Part shown: positions 23,811 to 31,679 of the stretch, piece by piece | Layout: the number at the start of each line of letters is the position of its first letter | How positions within the stretch are numbered: position 1 is the first letter of the stretch | Assembly (NCBI RefSeq): GCF_019351435.1 | Contig: NZ_JAHWYN010000027.1 | Span: 1-34,795 of the forward strand | Origin: Flavobacterium taihuense | GTDB taxonomy: Bacteria; Bacteroidota; Bacteroidia; Flavobacteriales; Flavobacteriaceae | Reading direction: 5' to 3' | DNA: 34,795 nucleotides | The notes under the pieces: model-generated | Seen by the model: only the letters and a program-made list of their open reading frames with translations | The model's database searches: none | Told to the model about the DNA's origin: nothing | Program-made: the position numbers and the translations under genes

Positions 23811-25727
23811 TTAGCTTTTGGTTAAAATTATTTTGGCGTTGTCGTTTCTAGAAATCTGTTCCATAAAAAGGCGAAATTCATCGTATTCTTTATTCGTATA
23901 TAACCCTTTTTTCAAAAAGAACTTTCGCTTGTAAATGATATTATTATTGTCCTTTTTAGTAATTTCTGTTTTATATTCACCGAATTTCCCATTAATTTCA
24001 ACATTCCCCGGAAGAAATTCTATCGAGAAATTAACAGGCAAAGCGATTTCTATTTCATCGATATCAATTGAACCTCTTTGTATTTCTAAAGGATTTTTTC
24101 GGTTTCGAATTCGTTTGACACTTTGAGTTAATGGATTAAAAGCATTTACAGCAAACATCATTTTATTGGTTGATACGTTACCGTAATTCACGGCACTTAT
24201 TTCGGCATTTTCTGTAAAACTTATTTTTTCTGTATCATTCTTGAAAGTGACTTTTTTAATTTTCAAATTATTAATGGTGCTCCAATAATCTTTATAGAAT
24301 TTCTCCATTTCGGTTGGAGAAAATTTCTCATTATTGAATTTTTGATTGTATTGAGAACCCTCTGAAACGATTCCTATTTTTCCTGACAAATCACCATTTT
24401 CGGCAATAGAATAGGTTCCTTTACTCACTTGTGCATTACCAGAGTCTTCATATATTTTTGTCCTTACAATCTCTCCTCCCTCGGGTTTAATCAGCAACAC
24501 ATTGCGATCATCCGTAAACGTTCCTTGGTAACCAAATGGATCTACTTGACTTGTACATTCTAAAAAAACATATTTATCCTTATCAGGCACCGCTAAAATC
24601 ATATGATTTCCTTGCATCGAAACAAAATCGGTTTCAATGTCACGCTTTCTTGGGTTACCATACAAAATCACATTATATGATGGCACATCCACTGCTGTAA
24701 GGAGTGCTTTGGTATAATTACTCAATGCCTTACAATCGCCATACCCTAAACGATCAACATCACTTGCCAGCATTGGTTTCCAACCTCCAATACCAATACT
24801 TATATTTACATATCTTGATTTTTCCTGAACATATTTATAAATGATTTGTGCTTTCTTAATAGGATCGGTTTCAGTACCTACTAGAGCTTTCATTTTCACT
24901 TTAGTTTCTTCTGGAAGATCTGTGGTTCCCTGAAGAATTTTTTCACTGTACCATTTTCCAAATTCTTTCCACGTTTTAGCGGTTCCATCTACACCTTCCA
25001 AATGAAACAACTCTAATCCCATCATTACTCTCGGGAAAAGAATACTAATTGAGGGGCTTGCCGTTTCTTCTTTCTGCGCCAATATTTTTGTTGCCTCAAA
25101 AGAAAGTCTGGTGGATGTGTCTATTGCTTTTTTTATATTAAAATTCGAAGAATTGAATTCCTTATATTTAAATCCGAGATTTGAAGGATAACTTATATTG
25201 AGTATACTTTTTTCTATACTTACTGCATAATCATTCAAAGGCATCCATTGCGGAATAAAAGCCGTATTCGATGTTTCTGTTTCACTTTCAAAAACGACTG
25301 TAAATGGATATTGTATGGGGGTATAATCTAAGTAAATATACCGACTTTCTGAAAATAGCGTACTCCCACTTACGGCACTTACATCCCTAAAATCACTTCT
25401 CTTTATTTTTTTGATTTCTTTTCCAAAAGCATCATAAACTGTTGCCAATATATTTTTGACAGGACTCGACTTATCATAATTTTCATAAGCCTCAACTGCG
25501 TCAAAACCATTTTTATTCAAGACTGTTACCACGCGTTTATTTTTGATATTCATACTGCGTTGAGACGCAATTACAATATCAATTTGGTTCAAACGAACTA
25601 CTGCATTGGCATTTTCTTTGAGACTGTCGGAAAGAGTGAGGGCACTGTAATCGCTTTTTTGAGCAAAAAGAAATGTTGTAGTAAATAAGAATATAATTGA
25701 AACTGAGAAGACAAACTTGTAAGTCAT
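23811..25727 (-). CDS. DUF3857 and transglutaminase-like domain protein
   Basis: A 638-residue secreted protein with a signal peptide (about 1-22, ending FLFA before QKS). DUF3857 spans about 40-230 and a transglutaminase-like core about 280-400. The catalytic Cys and His are in place: C332 in YGDCKALSNYTKALL and H375 in QGNHMILAV. The third position is Glu390 (FLECTSQVDP) instead of Asp, which is common in this group as far as I recall. The C-terminal third is beta-rich. It is the first gene of a pair with the degenerate paralogue 7 bases downstream. Activity on peptides or cell-wall material is inference from the fold only. Confidence 0.85.
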   Translation of the reverse strand: MTYKFVFSVSIIFLFTTTFLFAQKSDYSALTLSDSLKENANAVVRLNQIDIVIASQRSMNIKNKRVVTVLNKNGFDAVEAYENYDKSSPVKNILATVYDAFGKEIKKIKRSDFRDVSAVSGSTLFSESRYIYLDYTPIQYPFTVVFESETETSNTAFIPQWMPLNDYAVSIEKSILNISYPSNLGFKYKEFNSSNFNIKKAIDTSTRLSFEATKILAQKEETASPSISILFPRVMMGLELFHLEGVDGTAKTWKEFGKWYSEKILQGTTDLPEETKVKMKALVGTETDPIKKAQIIYKYVQEKSRYVNISIGIGGWKPMLASDVDRLGYGDCKALSNYTKALLTAVDVPSYNVILYGNPRKRDIETDFVSMQGNHMILAVPDKDKYVFLECTSQVDPFGYQGTFTDDRNVLLIKPEGGEIVRTKIYEDSGNAQVSKGTYSIAENGDLSGKIGIVSEGSQYNQKFNNEKFSPTEMEKFYKDYWSTINNLKIKKVTFKNDTEKISFTENAEISAVNYGNVSTNKMMFAVNAFNPLTQSVKRIRNRKNPLEIQRGSIDIDEIEIALPVNFSIEFLPGNVEINGKFGEYKTEITKKDNNNIIYKRKFFLKKGLYTNKEYDEFRLFMEQISRNDNAKIILTKS

Positions 25728-25734
25728 AAAAAAG

Positions 25735-25781
25735 TTTTAGCTTCGAAATATAAGAAAATTTAGTCAAAAAAAAAGCTAAAA
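25735..25781 (-). terminator. Terminator-like hairpin after dtd
   Basis: A 9-bp inverted repeat TTTTAGCTT/AAGCTAAAA (25735-25743 and 25773-25781) with a 29-base loop starts directly at the dtd stop codon. On the minus strand the second arm is followed by CTTTTTTATG, so the T-run touches the next start codon. It may reduce read-through into the DUF3857 pair. The long loop lowers certainty. Confidence 0.5.
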
Positions 25782-26234
25782 TCACGCTTTATTTTTACTA
25801 TCAATTTGAATCGTAACTGGGCCATCATTCAGCAATGAAACTTTCATATCGGCACCAAAAATCCCGGTTTGTACTTTTTTGCCCAATTCCTTTTCCAACT
25901 GTTTTACAAAACTTTCATAGAGCGGGATTGCTACTTCTGGTTTTGAAGCTTTTATATACGAAGGGCGATTTCCTTTTTTGGTCAAGGCATGCAGCGTGAA
26001 TTGAGAAACCACAATAACTTCGCCATCAATATCTTTCACAGAAAGATTCATTACCTCGTTTTCATCTCCGAAAATGCGAAGATTTGTAATTTTTTGACAA
26101 AGCCAATTGATGTCTTCTTGCGTATCTGCGTCTTCAATTCCTATCAAAAGAAGCAGCCCCTTTTGAATATCGGCCACAATTTTAGAATCGATGGTTACTG
26201 ATGCGGAGGAAACCCTTTGAATAACTGTTTTCAT
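25782..26234 (-). CDS. dtd: D-aminoacyl-tRNA deacylase
   Basis: Removes D-amino acids (and glycine mischarged on tRNA-Ala) from tRNA. The protein has 150 residues, the usual size. The active-site motifs are SQFTL (77-81) and the cross-subunit Gly-cisPro in NDGPVT (G138-P139). The N-terminal MKTVIQRVSSASVTID is standard. It begins 35 bases after the rsgA stop, so rsgA and dtd are probably cotranscribed from the promoter at 27308-27315. Confidence 0.96.
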   Translation of the reverse strand: MKTVIQRVSSASVTIDSKIVADIQKGLLLLIGIEDADTQEDINWLCQKITNLRIFGDENEVMNLSVKDIDGEVIVVSQFTLHALTKKGNRPSYIKASKPEVAIPLYESFVKQLEKELGKKVQTGIFGADMKVSLLNDGPVTIQIDSKNKA

Positions 26235-26269
26235 TTTTGATTTACGTCTTTGAAACTAAACATTGACAT

Positions 26270-27247
26270 CTATTCTCTCGATTTATCACTAATGATTCGA
26301 TCCTCGTTGTAATCATCTGTACGATAATGCTCGTCGTCACCTTCTAGAATTTTTAGATAACTATTGTAACGGGACCAGGCGATCTCATCTTTTTCCAATG
26401 CGGCTTTTATGGCACAATGCGGTTCTTCTTTATGCAAACAATTATTGAATTTACATTGGTCTTTCAATTTAAAAAATTCGGGAAAATAACCGCTGATTTC
26501 TGCAGGATCCATATCGACCATTCCAAAACCTTTGATTCCGGGAGTGTCTATAATTTTGGCGCCAAAAGACAAATCATACATTTCTGCAAAAGTGGTTGTA
26601 TGTTGACCTTGTTTGCTCGCTACCGAAATTGTTTTGGTTTTCAAATGTAAAGAAGGTTCCATAGCATTTACCAAAGTCGATTTCCCGACACCCGAATGTC
26701 CAGAGAACATACTTACTTTGCCTAACATCATTTCTTGTAAAGCTTCTACACCCTTCATTTCTGCAGCCGAAACTCGCAAACATTTATATCCTATTTCCTG
26801 ATACACATGTTGCATATACAGCTGTTCATCAAGCGTAACCTCATCCAAAGTATCTATTTTATTAAAAACCAAAATAGCTTCAATTCCATAAGCTTCGGCA
26901 GTTACCAAAAAACGGTCAATAAAGTTGAATGTGGTTGGTGGATTGTTTACGGTTACTAACAAAAATACGCGATCAATATTGGAAGCAATTATATGCATTT
27001 GATGCGATAAATTCACGGCCTTGCGAACTATATAATTCTTTCTTTCGTGAATAGTATGGATGGTTCCAGTAATAGTATCTGAGGTTTCTTCAAGCTCGTA
27101 ATCGACAATATCACCCACAGCAATTGGATTGGTACTTTTAATTCCTTTGATTCGGAATTTCCCTTTCATACGGCATTCTATAAAATCGCCTTGTTCAGAT
27201 TTTACGGTGTACCAACTTCCTGTAGATTTGTAAACGAGTCCTGTCAT
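26270..27247 (-). CDS. rsgA: Ribosome small subunit-dependent GTPase RsgA
   Basis: A circularly permuted GTPase that helps final maturation of the 30S subunit. The protein has 325 residues. An N-terminal OB fold (about 1-75) is followed by the permuted G domain in the order G4 FNKID (128-132), G1 GHSGVGKS (183-190) and G3 DTPG (234-237). The C-terminal zinc-binding residues C265, C270, H272 and C278 are all present. Its start codon is preceded by a heptad-repeat tract that ends 4 bases before the ATG. It is followed by dtd. Confidence 0.96.
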   Translation of the reverse strand: MTGLVYKSTGSWYTVKSEQGDFIECRMKGKFRIKGIKSTNPIAVGDIVDYELEETSDTITGTIHTIHERKNYIVRKAVNLSHQMHIIASNIDRVFLLVTVNNPPTTFNFIDRFLVTAEAYGIEAILVFNKIDTLDEVTLDEQLYMQHVYQEIGYKCLRVSAAEMKGVEALQEMMLGKVSMFSGHSGVGKSTLVNAMEPSLHLKTKTISVASKQGQHTTTFAEMYDLSFGAKIIDTPGIKGFGMVDMDPAEISGYFPEFFKLKDQCKFNNCLHKEEPHCAIKAALEKDEIAWSRYNSYLKILEGDDEHYRTDDYNEDRIISDKSRE

Positions 27248-27251
27248 AGAG

Positions 27252-27293
27252 GATTTTAGATTTATGATTAACGATTTTAGATTTATGATTTAA
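27252..27293 (-). repeat. Heptad-periodic tract H3a before rsgA
   Basis: Six consecutive 7-base units on the minus strand end 4 bases before the rsgA ATG. TAAAATC and ATAAATC each appear twice, with TTAAATC and GTTAATC between. The plus strand shows an 18-bp exact direct repeat (27252-27269 and 27273-27290), with a third copy in tract H3b. Confidence 0.8.
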
Positions 27294-27307
27294 AACCTAA
27301 TATTCTG

Positions 27308-27315
27308 CAAAGATA
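27308..27315 (-). promoter_or_regulatory. -7 promoter box for rsgA-dtd
   Basis: TATCTTTG on the minus strand matches TAnnTTTG. It overlaps the end of tract H3b, so the upstream -33 region is made of heptad repeats and has no TTG. The predicted leader of about 55 bases consists largely of tract H3a. Confidence 0.5.
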
Positions 27316-27360
27316 ATTGATTTATAATTGTAGATTAACGATTTTAGATTTATGATTTTA
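27312..27360 (-). repeat. Heptad-periodic tract H3b upstream of the rsgA promoter
   Basis: Seven 7-base units in register on the minus strand, among them TAAAATC twice, ATAAATC twice and GTTAATC. The sequence 27340-27357 is identical to the 18-bp repeats of tract H3a. The last unit runs into the -7 box. Confidence 0.75.
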
Positions 27361-27378
27361 GAAGACTATGAAATAAAC

Positions 27379-27410
27379 AAAAAAATCCCAAAACCTGAGC
27401 CTTGGGATTT
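27379..27410 (-). terminator. Terminator of the aromatic amino acid operon
   Basis: On the minus strand a 9-bp stem AAATCCCAA/TTGGGATTT (27402-27410 and 27383-27391) with a 10-base loop is followed by an uninterrupted run of T (27385 to 27379). It lies 70 bases past the last gene of the pheA operon and separates it from rsgA. Confidence 0.88.
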
Positions 27411-27435
27411 ATTGCAATCTAAATTTTTCGATTCA

Positions 27436-27477
27436 CGAAATCTGAAGTCAAAAATCGTTACTCTTCAATCTGAAATC
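27436..27477 (+). repeat. Heptad-periodic tract H5 after the DAHP synthase stop
   Basis: Six 7-base units in register, each ending in TC: CGAAATC, TGAAGTC, AAAAATC and so on to TGAAATC. They occupy the space between the stop codon (27480-27482) and the operon terminator. Confidence 0.6.
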
Positions 27478-27479
27478 TT

Positions 27480-28559
27480 TTACGAGTTCAAGATTTTTTC
27501 TTGGTGACCAATACTTTCTTGGTGGATATTCTTGAACAATTTAACTATAAATTCTTCTGTCAATCCTTTTTTGGCACCTTCAGCAATCATTTTTTCCTGA
27601 ATTTCATTCCAACGGTTGTTTTGAAGAATAGCCACGTTATTGTCTTTTTTTACTTGACCAATTTCGTCAGCTACTTTCATTCTTTTTCCTAATAAGTCTA
27701 ATAAATTAGCATCAAGCACGTCGATATTAGCTCTCAATTTGGTCATTTTTGCAGTAAACTCATTGTCACCACTCACTTTTCTTACTTTCAAATCTTTGAA
27801 GATTTGTTTCAAAGCAGCAGGTGTTACTTGTTGAGCTGCATCACTCCAAGCGTTATCTGGATCGTGGTGTGTTTCGATAATCATACCGTCATAATTTAAA
27901 TCCAATGCTTCTTGGGTCACTTCAAGAATCATATCGCGGTTACCTGTAATATGCGAAGGATCGATAATCAAAGGCAAATCAGGGAATTTATTTTGCAATT
28001 CGATAGCAATCTGCCATTCTGGAATGTTTCTGTATTTCGTTTTTTCGTAAGTAGAAAAACCTCTGTGAATTACTCCCAGTTTTTTGATTCCGGCAGCATA
28101 CAAACGCTCAACTCCACCCAACCATAAAGCCATATCAGGATTTACAGGATTTTTAATCAATACAATTTTATCAGTCCCAGCCAATGTATCAGCAATTTCC
28201 TGAACAGCAAAAGGGTTAGCTGTTGTACGAGCACCAACCCATAAAACATCAATATCATTTTCCAAGGCCAATTTACAGTGTGCTGCAGTAGCAACCTCTG
28301 TACCCATAAGCAAACCTGTTTCTGCTTTAGCTTTCTTTAACCATTTCAATCCAATCTCTCCAACACCTTCGAATCCTCCTGGACGTGTTCTTGGTTTCCA
28401 AATACCTGCTCTAAAAACGCTAACGTCCGAGTCTTTCAATTCATGAGCAATTTTTAACACTTGCTCTTCTGTTTCAGCACTACAAGGTCCTGCTATTACA
28501 AATGGATGAGACAATTTGAATTCGTTCAACCAATCTCTCATTTCTTTCTTATTTTCCAT
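27480..28559 (-). CDS. Bifunctional DAHP synthase / chorismate mutase
   Basis: A fusion of 3-deoxy-7-phosphoheptulonate synthase (first shikimate step) and an AroQ-type chorismate mutase (first step towards Phe and Tyr), 359 residues from the ATG at 28559. The DAHP synthase part (about 1-255) has AGPCSAE, AGIWKPRTRPGGFEG, LIKNPVNPDMALWLGG, GVIHRGFS and DPSHITGNRDM, typical of the AroG-beta/KdsA-like type. The mutase part (about 265-350) has MTKLRANIDVLDANLLDLLGKRMKVADEIGQVKKDN. A TTG at 28580 would add seven residues, but MENKKEMRDWL is the more natural start. Last gene of the pheA operon. Fusion to the mutase usually allows feedback control through it. Confidence 0.94.
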   Translation of the reverse strand: MENKKEMRDWLNEFKLSHPFVIAGPCSAETEEQVLKIAHELKDSDVSVFRAGIWKPRTRPGGFEGVGEIGLKWLKKAKAETGLLMGTEVATAAHCKLALENDIDVLWVGARTTANPFAVQEIADTLAGTDKIVLIKNPVNPDMALWLGGVERLYAAGIKKLGVIHRGFSTYEKTKYRNIPEWQIAIELQNKFPDLPLIIDPSHITGNRDMILEVTQEALDLNYDGMIIETHHDPDNAWSDAAQQVTPAALKQIFKDLKVRKVSGDNEFTAKMTKLRANIDVLDANLLDLLGKRMKVADEIGQVKKDNNVAILQNNRWNEIQEKMIAEGAKKGLTEEFIVKLFKNIHQESIGHQEKILNS

Positions 28560-28708
28560 CTTTTCTAAAATTATCTCCAAATCTGCTCTCTTTCAAGAAG
28601 AGTTTCCATAAATGGAGAATTGTTGTTTAATTACTTACTACTTTTGTTATTATTTAATTCCTTTTATTCTATTGTTATTCCAAAGTGAGACACCAAACTA
28701 AGTACTCC

Positions 28709-29566
28709 CTACTTTTTCGTATTCATTCCGTTTAATATTTCTTTTATTCGATTAACACTTTGCATTTCGTCAAAAATCGCTTCGTAATCATCATTTACCA
28801 AAAGTTCTTTGAACTTGGTTAAATTTGAAATGTATTCTTCCAATGTTTTCACCACCTGCTTTTTATTTTGTTTAAAAATCGGCGTCCACATGGCTGGCGA
28901 ACTTTTGGCCAAACGAACCGTACTTTCAAAACCGGAACCCGCCATATCAAAAATATCTTGCTCGTCCTTTTCTTTATTGATTACCGTTTTTCCAAGCATA
29001 AAAGAACTGATATGCGATAAATGTGACACATAAGCAATATGCTTGTCATGTGATTTTGGATCCATGTATCGAATTCTCATTCCGATTGCCGAAAAAAGTA
29101 ACAATGCCCTTTCCTGTAGTTTGAAAGTCGTTTTTTCGACTTCGCAAATGATGTTAGTCTTGCCTTGAAACAATCCTTTTATCGCCGCCGATGGCCCAGA
29201 AAACTCAGTTCCTGCAATTGGATGCGTTGCTATAAAATTCCTTCTTCTTGGATGACCCGCAACAGCTTCGCAAATTGGAATTTTTGTCGAACCCACATCA
29301 AAAACAATAGCAGAGTCGGAAATTAAATCCAATACTGTTGGCAAAACCACAATCGCCGTATCCACTGGTACCGAAACAATCACTAAATCAGCTTTGGACA
29401 AATCATCAAAAGTCGCTGCTTCATCAATAACTCCAAGCGCTATAGCTTCTTGCAAATGCTTTTCATTACTGTCAATTCCAAAAATTTTGGCATCAGGATT
29501 CAAACCTTTAGCGTCCAATGCTATTGATCCACCTATTAATCCAACACCTATTACGTATATATTCAT
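28709..29566 (-). CDS. tyrA: Prephenate dehydrogenase
   Basis: NAD(P)-dependent oxidation of prephenate to 4-hydroxyphenylpyruvate for tyrosine. The protein has 285 residues. An N-terminal Rossmann motif GVGLIGGSIALD (residues 7-18) is followed by FGIDSNEKHL, the segment ATHPIAGTEFSGPSAA with the conserved His, and a helical dimerisation domain with MAGSGFESTVRLAKSSPAMW. There is no ACT or chorismate mutase domain; the mutase is supplied by the next gene. A heptad-repeat tract fills the gap to the upstream aminotransferase gene. About 150 bases separate it from the DAHP synthase gene, longer than the other gaps, with no promoter consensus or terminator visible there. Confidence 0.94.
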   Translation of the reverse strand: MNIYVIGVGLIGGSIALDAKGLNPDAKIFGIDSNEKHLQEAIALGVIDEAATFDDLSKADLVIVSVPVDTAIVVLPTVLDLISDSAIVFDVGSTKIPICEAVAGHPRRRNFIATHPIAGTEFSGPSAAIKGLFQGKTNIICEVEKTTFKLQERALLLFSAIGMRIRYMDPKSHDKHIAYVSHLSHISSFMLGKTVINKEKDEQDIFDMAGSGFESTVRLAKSSPAMWTPIFKQNKKQVVKTLEEYISNLTKFKELLVNDDYEAIFDEMQSVNRIKEILNGMNTKK

Positions 29567-29573
29567 TTTTTTT

Positions 29574-29636
29574 AAGTTATCAGTTATTGGTTGTTGGTTG
29601 TTGGCCTAAACTATCAACAAACAACTATCAACTAAA
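29574..29636 (-). repeat. Heptad-periodic tract H4 between the aminotransferase gene and tyrA
   Basis: Nine 7-base units in register, starting within the last codons of the aminotransferase gene and ending 7 bases before the tyrA ATG. On the minus strand the units include GATAGTT twice (29629-29623 and 29615-29609) and ACAACCA twice in tandem (29601-29588). Confidence 0.7.
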
Positions 29637-30776
29637 TCTATTTATCGCTTCCTGTACTTTCTCCTCTTTTACACAAAGTGCAAATCGGATGTAACCTTCT
29701 CCATTGCTTCCAAAAATAGTTCCTGGAGTAATAAAAATAGATTTCTCGTATAATATTTTATCAATAAAATCCTCAGCTGATGCTATTCCTGTTGGCAATT
29801 TGGCCCAAACAAATAGTCCAACACCTTCTTTGTACACTTCACAACCTATTTTTTCGGCCAATTGTTCAGTAAGTACACGACGCTTTTTGTAAACGGCATT
29901 CATCGAGTCAAACCAAGATTGATCGCTTTTCAATGCTTCAACAGCCCCTTTTTGGATTCCGTAGAACATTCCGCTGTCCATATTGCTTTTTACTTTTAAA
30001 ACCGAATCAATCAACTTTGCACTTCCTAAAACCATTCCTACTCTCCATCCAGCCATATTGAAAGTTTTGCTCAAAGAATTCAACTCTAGCGCCACGTCTT
30101 TTGCTCCTTCTACCTGCAACAAACTCATTGGTTTATCATTCAAAACAAAACTGTATGGATTATCATTAACTAATAATATATGATGCTTTTTGGCGAAAGC
30201 CACTAATTTTTCAAACAATTCCAAACTTCCTCTTGCTCCTGTCGGCATATGCGGATAACCAATCCACATGATTTTCACTTTTGACAAATCTAGTTTTTCC
30301 AAAGCGTCAAAATCAGGCTCCCAATTATTCACTTCTTTCAAATCGTAATAAACAGGAACGGCTCCAACGAGATTCGTAACTGAACTATATGTTGGATATC
30401 CCGGATTTGGAATTAAAACGTGATCCCCTTCATTCAAGAAAGCCATTGAAATATGCATAATCCCTTCTTTAGAACCAATTAAAGGCAAAATTTCCACATT
30501 AGGATCCAAGGCAACTCCATAATTATTTTGATAAAAATCGGCCATTCCTTTTCTAAGTTCCGGCAATCCTTGATAACTTTGGTATTGGTGTGCATTCTCA
30601 TCCTGCATTGCCGAAACTACAGCATCTATAACCGCTTGTGATGGTTTTAAATCTGGGCTACCAATTCCCATATTGATAATTGGTTTTCCCTCTGCCGCCA
30701 GTTGTCTCACTTCTCTCAACTTGGAGGAGAAGTAGTATTCTTCAATGATATCGAGACGTTTTGCTGTTGTAATCAT
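29628..30776 (-). CDS. Class I/II PLP aminotransferase in the aromatic operon
   Basis: A 382-residue fold-type I aminotransferase. Given its place between pheA and tyrA, it probably transaminates phenylpyruvate or 4-hydroxyphenylpyruvate (or prephenate); this is inference. The Schiff-base lysine is K237 in NSLSKTFNMAGWRVGMV, the PLP-binding Asp-x-x-Tyr is in VNDNPYSF (D205, Y208), and NMGIGSPDLKPS and GSKEGIMHISMAFL are typical. The usual NPTG motif reads MPTG (YPHMPTGA, Met177 for Asn), an unusual change at a residue that normally contacts PLP. The 70-base gap to pheA carries a heptad tract. Confidence 0.88.
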   Translation of the reverse strand: MITTAKRLDIIEEYYFSSKLREVRQLAAEGKPIINMGIGSPDLKPSQAVIDAVVSAMQDENAHQYQSYQGLPELRKGMADFYQNNYGVALDPNVEILPLIGSKEGIMHISMAFLNEGDHVLIPNPGYPTYSSVTNLVGAVPVYYDLKEVNNWEPDFDALEKLDLSKVKIMWIGYPHMPTGARGSLELFEKLVAFAKKHHILLVNDNPYSFVLNDKPMSLLQVEGAKDVALELNSLSKTFNMAGWRVGMVLGSAKLIDSVLKVKSNMDSGMFYGIQKGAVEALKSDQSWFDSMNAVYKKRRVLTEQLAEKIGCEVYKEGVGLFVWAKLPTGIASAEDFIDKILYEKSIFITPGTIFGSNGEGYIRFALCVKEEKVQEAINRFS

Positions 30777-30820
30777 GCTATTTTATATTTCTCTTTTCAG
30801 AGTTTATTTTATCTTTAAAA

Positions 30821-30848
30821 ACTTTTGACTTGTAACTTTTGACTAATT
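30821..30848. repeat. Heptad-periodic tract H8 after the pheA stop
   Basis: Four 7-base units in register: ACTTTTG, ACTTGTA, ACTTTTG and ACTAATT. They overlap the pheA stop codon at their right end and run into the pheA-aminotransferase gap. Confidence 0.55.
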
Positions 30849-31674
30849 ATGGTTTGGTATTTTTATATTCTCCCAATACTTTAAAATACTCAGCCATAAT
30901 CTGCATTAATGATTTTGCTTTGGCGAAATCTTCGTATTTCTCAAAAGTGACATCAACAAAAAAAGAATATTTCCAAGGTGTTTCAATTTTTGGTAACGAT
31001 TGTATTTTAGTCAAATTCAATTTACAATCACTCATTACATTTAGTACCGCTGCAAGACTTCCTCTTTTATGATCCAATTCAAATTTGATGGAAGCTCTGC
31101 TGATTTCATTTTCATCTGCAAATTCTTTTTCCTTTTTAATAATGACAAAACGAGTCATATTATTGTTTATCGTTTGGATTTCTGGTGCCAGAATTTCCAA
31201 ATCGTACATCTCCGAAGCCGTTTTACTAGCGATAGCCGCAATTCCTTTTAGCTGTTTTTCGTGTATTCTTCTGGCAGTTTCGGCAGTATCTTTGTCTTCA
31301 ACCAGTTTTATGTTTGGGTGTTTTTTCAAGAACTCCATACATTGCAACAAAGCCATCGGATGAGAATGTACTTCCAGAATGTCTTCTATTTTTTGTCCTT
31401 TCAGCGCCATTAAATTTTGATGAATATCAAGATAATGCTCACCAATAATATGCAGATTGTTTTTGTCAATCAATGCGTAATTTGGAATAATAGGTCCAGC
31501 AATAGAATTTTCTATAGCCATTACTGCTTGATCTGATTTTCCCGACAGCAAACTAGCTACCAATTCCTCAAAAGACAGACATTCGTCCACTTCGATGTTT
31601 TGATAAAAATAGTCTTGGGCCACTTGATGGTGGAAAGATCCTTTAATTCCTTGTATTGCAATTTTCGTTCTCAT
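30847..31674 (-). CDS. pheA: Prephenate dehydratase
   Basis: Converts prephenate to phenylpyruvate. The protein has 275 residues: a PDT catalytic domain (about 4-180) and an ACT regulatory domain (about 192-270), without the N-terminal chorismate mutase of E. coli PheA. GSFHHQVAQDYF, AIENSIAGPIIPNYALI and the catalytic TRF (T174-F176 in NNNMTRFVII) are present. In the ACT domain the Phe-binding GALV and ESRP of E. coli read GSLA (205-208) and QSLP (225-228), so feedback binding may differ. First gene of the operon pheA, aminotransferase, tyrA, DAHP synthase/mutase. Its leader carries a Phe- and Tyr-rich attenuator. Confidence 0.95.
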   Translation of the reverse strand: MRTKIAIQGIKGSFHHQVAQDYFYQNIEVDECLSFEELVASLLSGKSDQAVMAIENSIAGPIIPNYALIDKNNLHIIGEHYLDIHQNLMALKGQKIEDILEVHSHPMALLQCMEFLKKHPNIKLVEDKDTAETARRIHEKQLKGIAAIASKTASEMYDLEILAPEIQTINNNMTRFVIIKKEKEFADENEISRASIKFELDHKRGSLAAVLNVMSDCKLNLTKIQSLPKIETPWKYSFFVDVTFEKYEDFAKAKSLMQIMAEYFKVLGEYKNTKP

Positions 31675-31679
31675 TGGGT

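Noticed and set aside
27252..27360. Direct repeats near rsgA considered as a CRISPR array
   Set aside because: Repeats are 18 bp with 3-base or irregular spacing and a 7-base substructure; there are no unique spacers of normal size and no cas genes.
28571..28609. Twelve-residue ORF METLLEREQIWR before the DAHP synthase gene, considered as a second leader peptide
   Set aside because: It has a single Trp, no aromatic run, no terminator between it and the gene, and no promoter consensus in the gap. A chance ORF is more likely.
28684..28693. GTGTCTCACT on the minus strand, identical to 10 bases of the putative IS end at 34674
   Set aside because: Ten bases alone are within chance for a 35-kb window, and nothing around it resembles an IS end.
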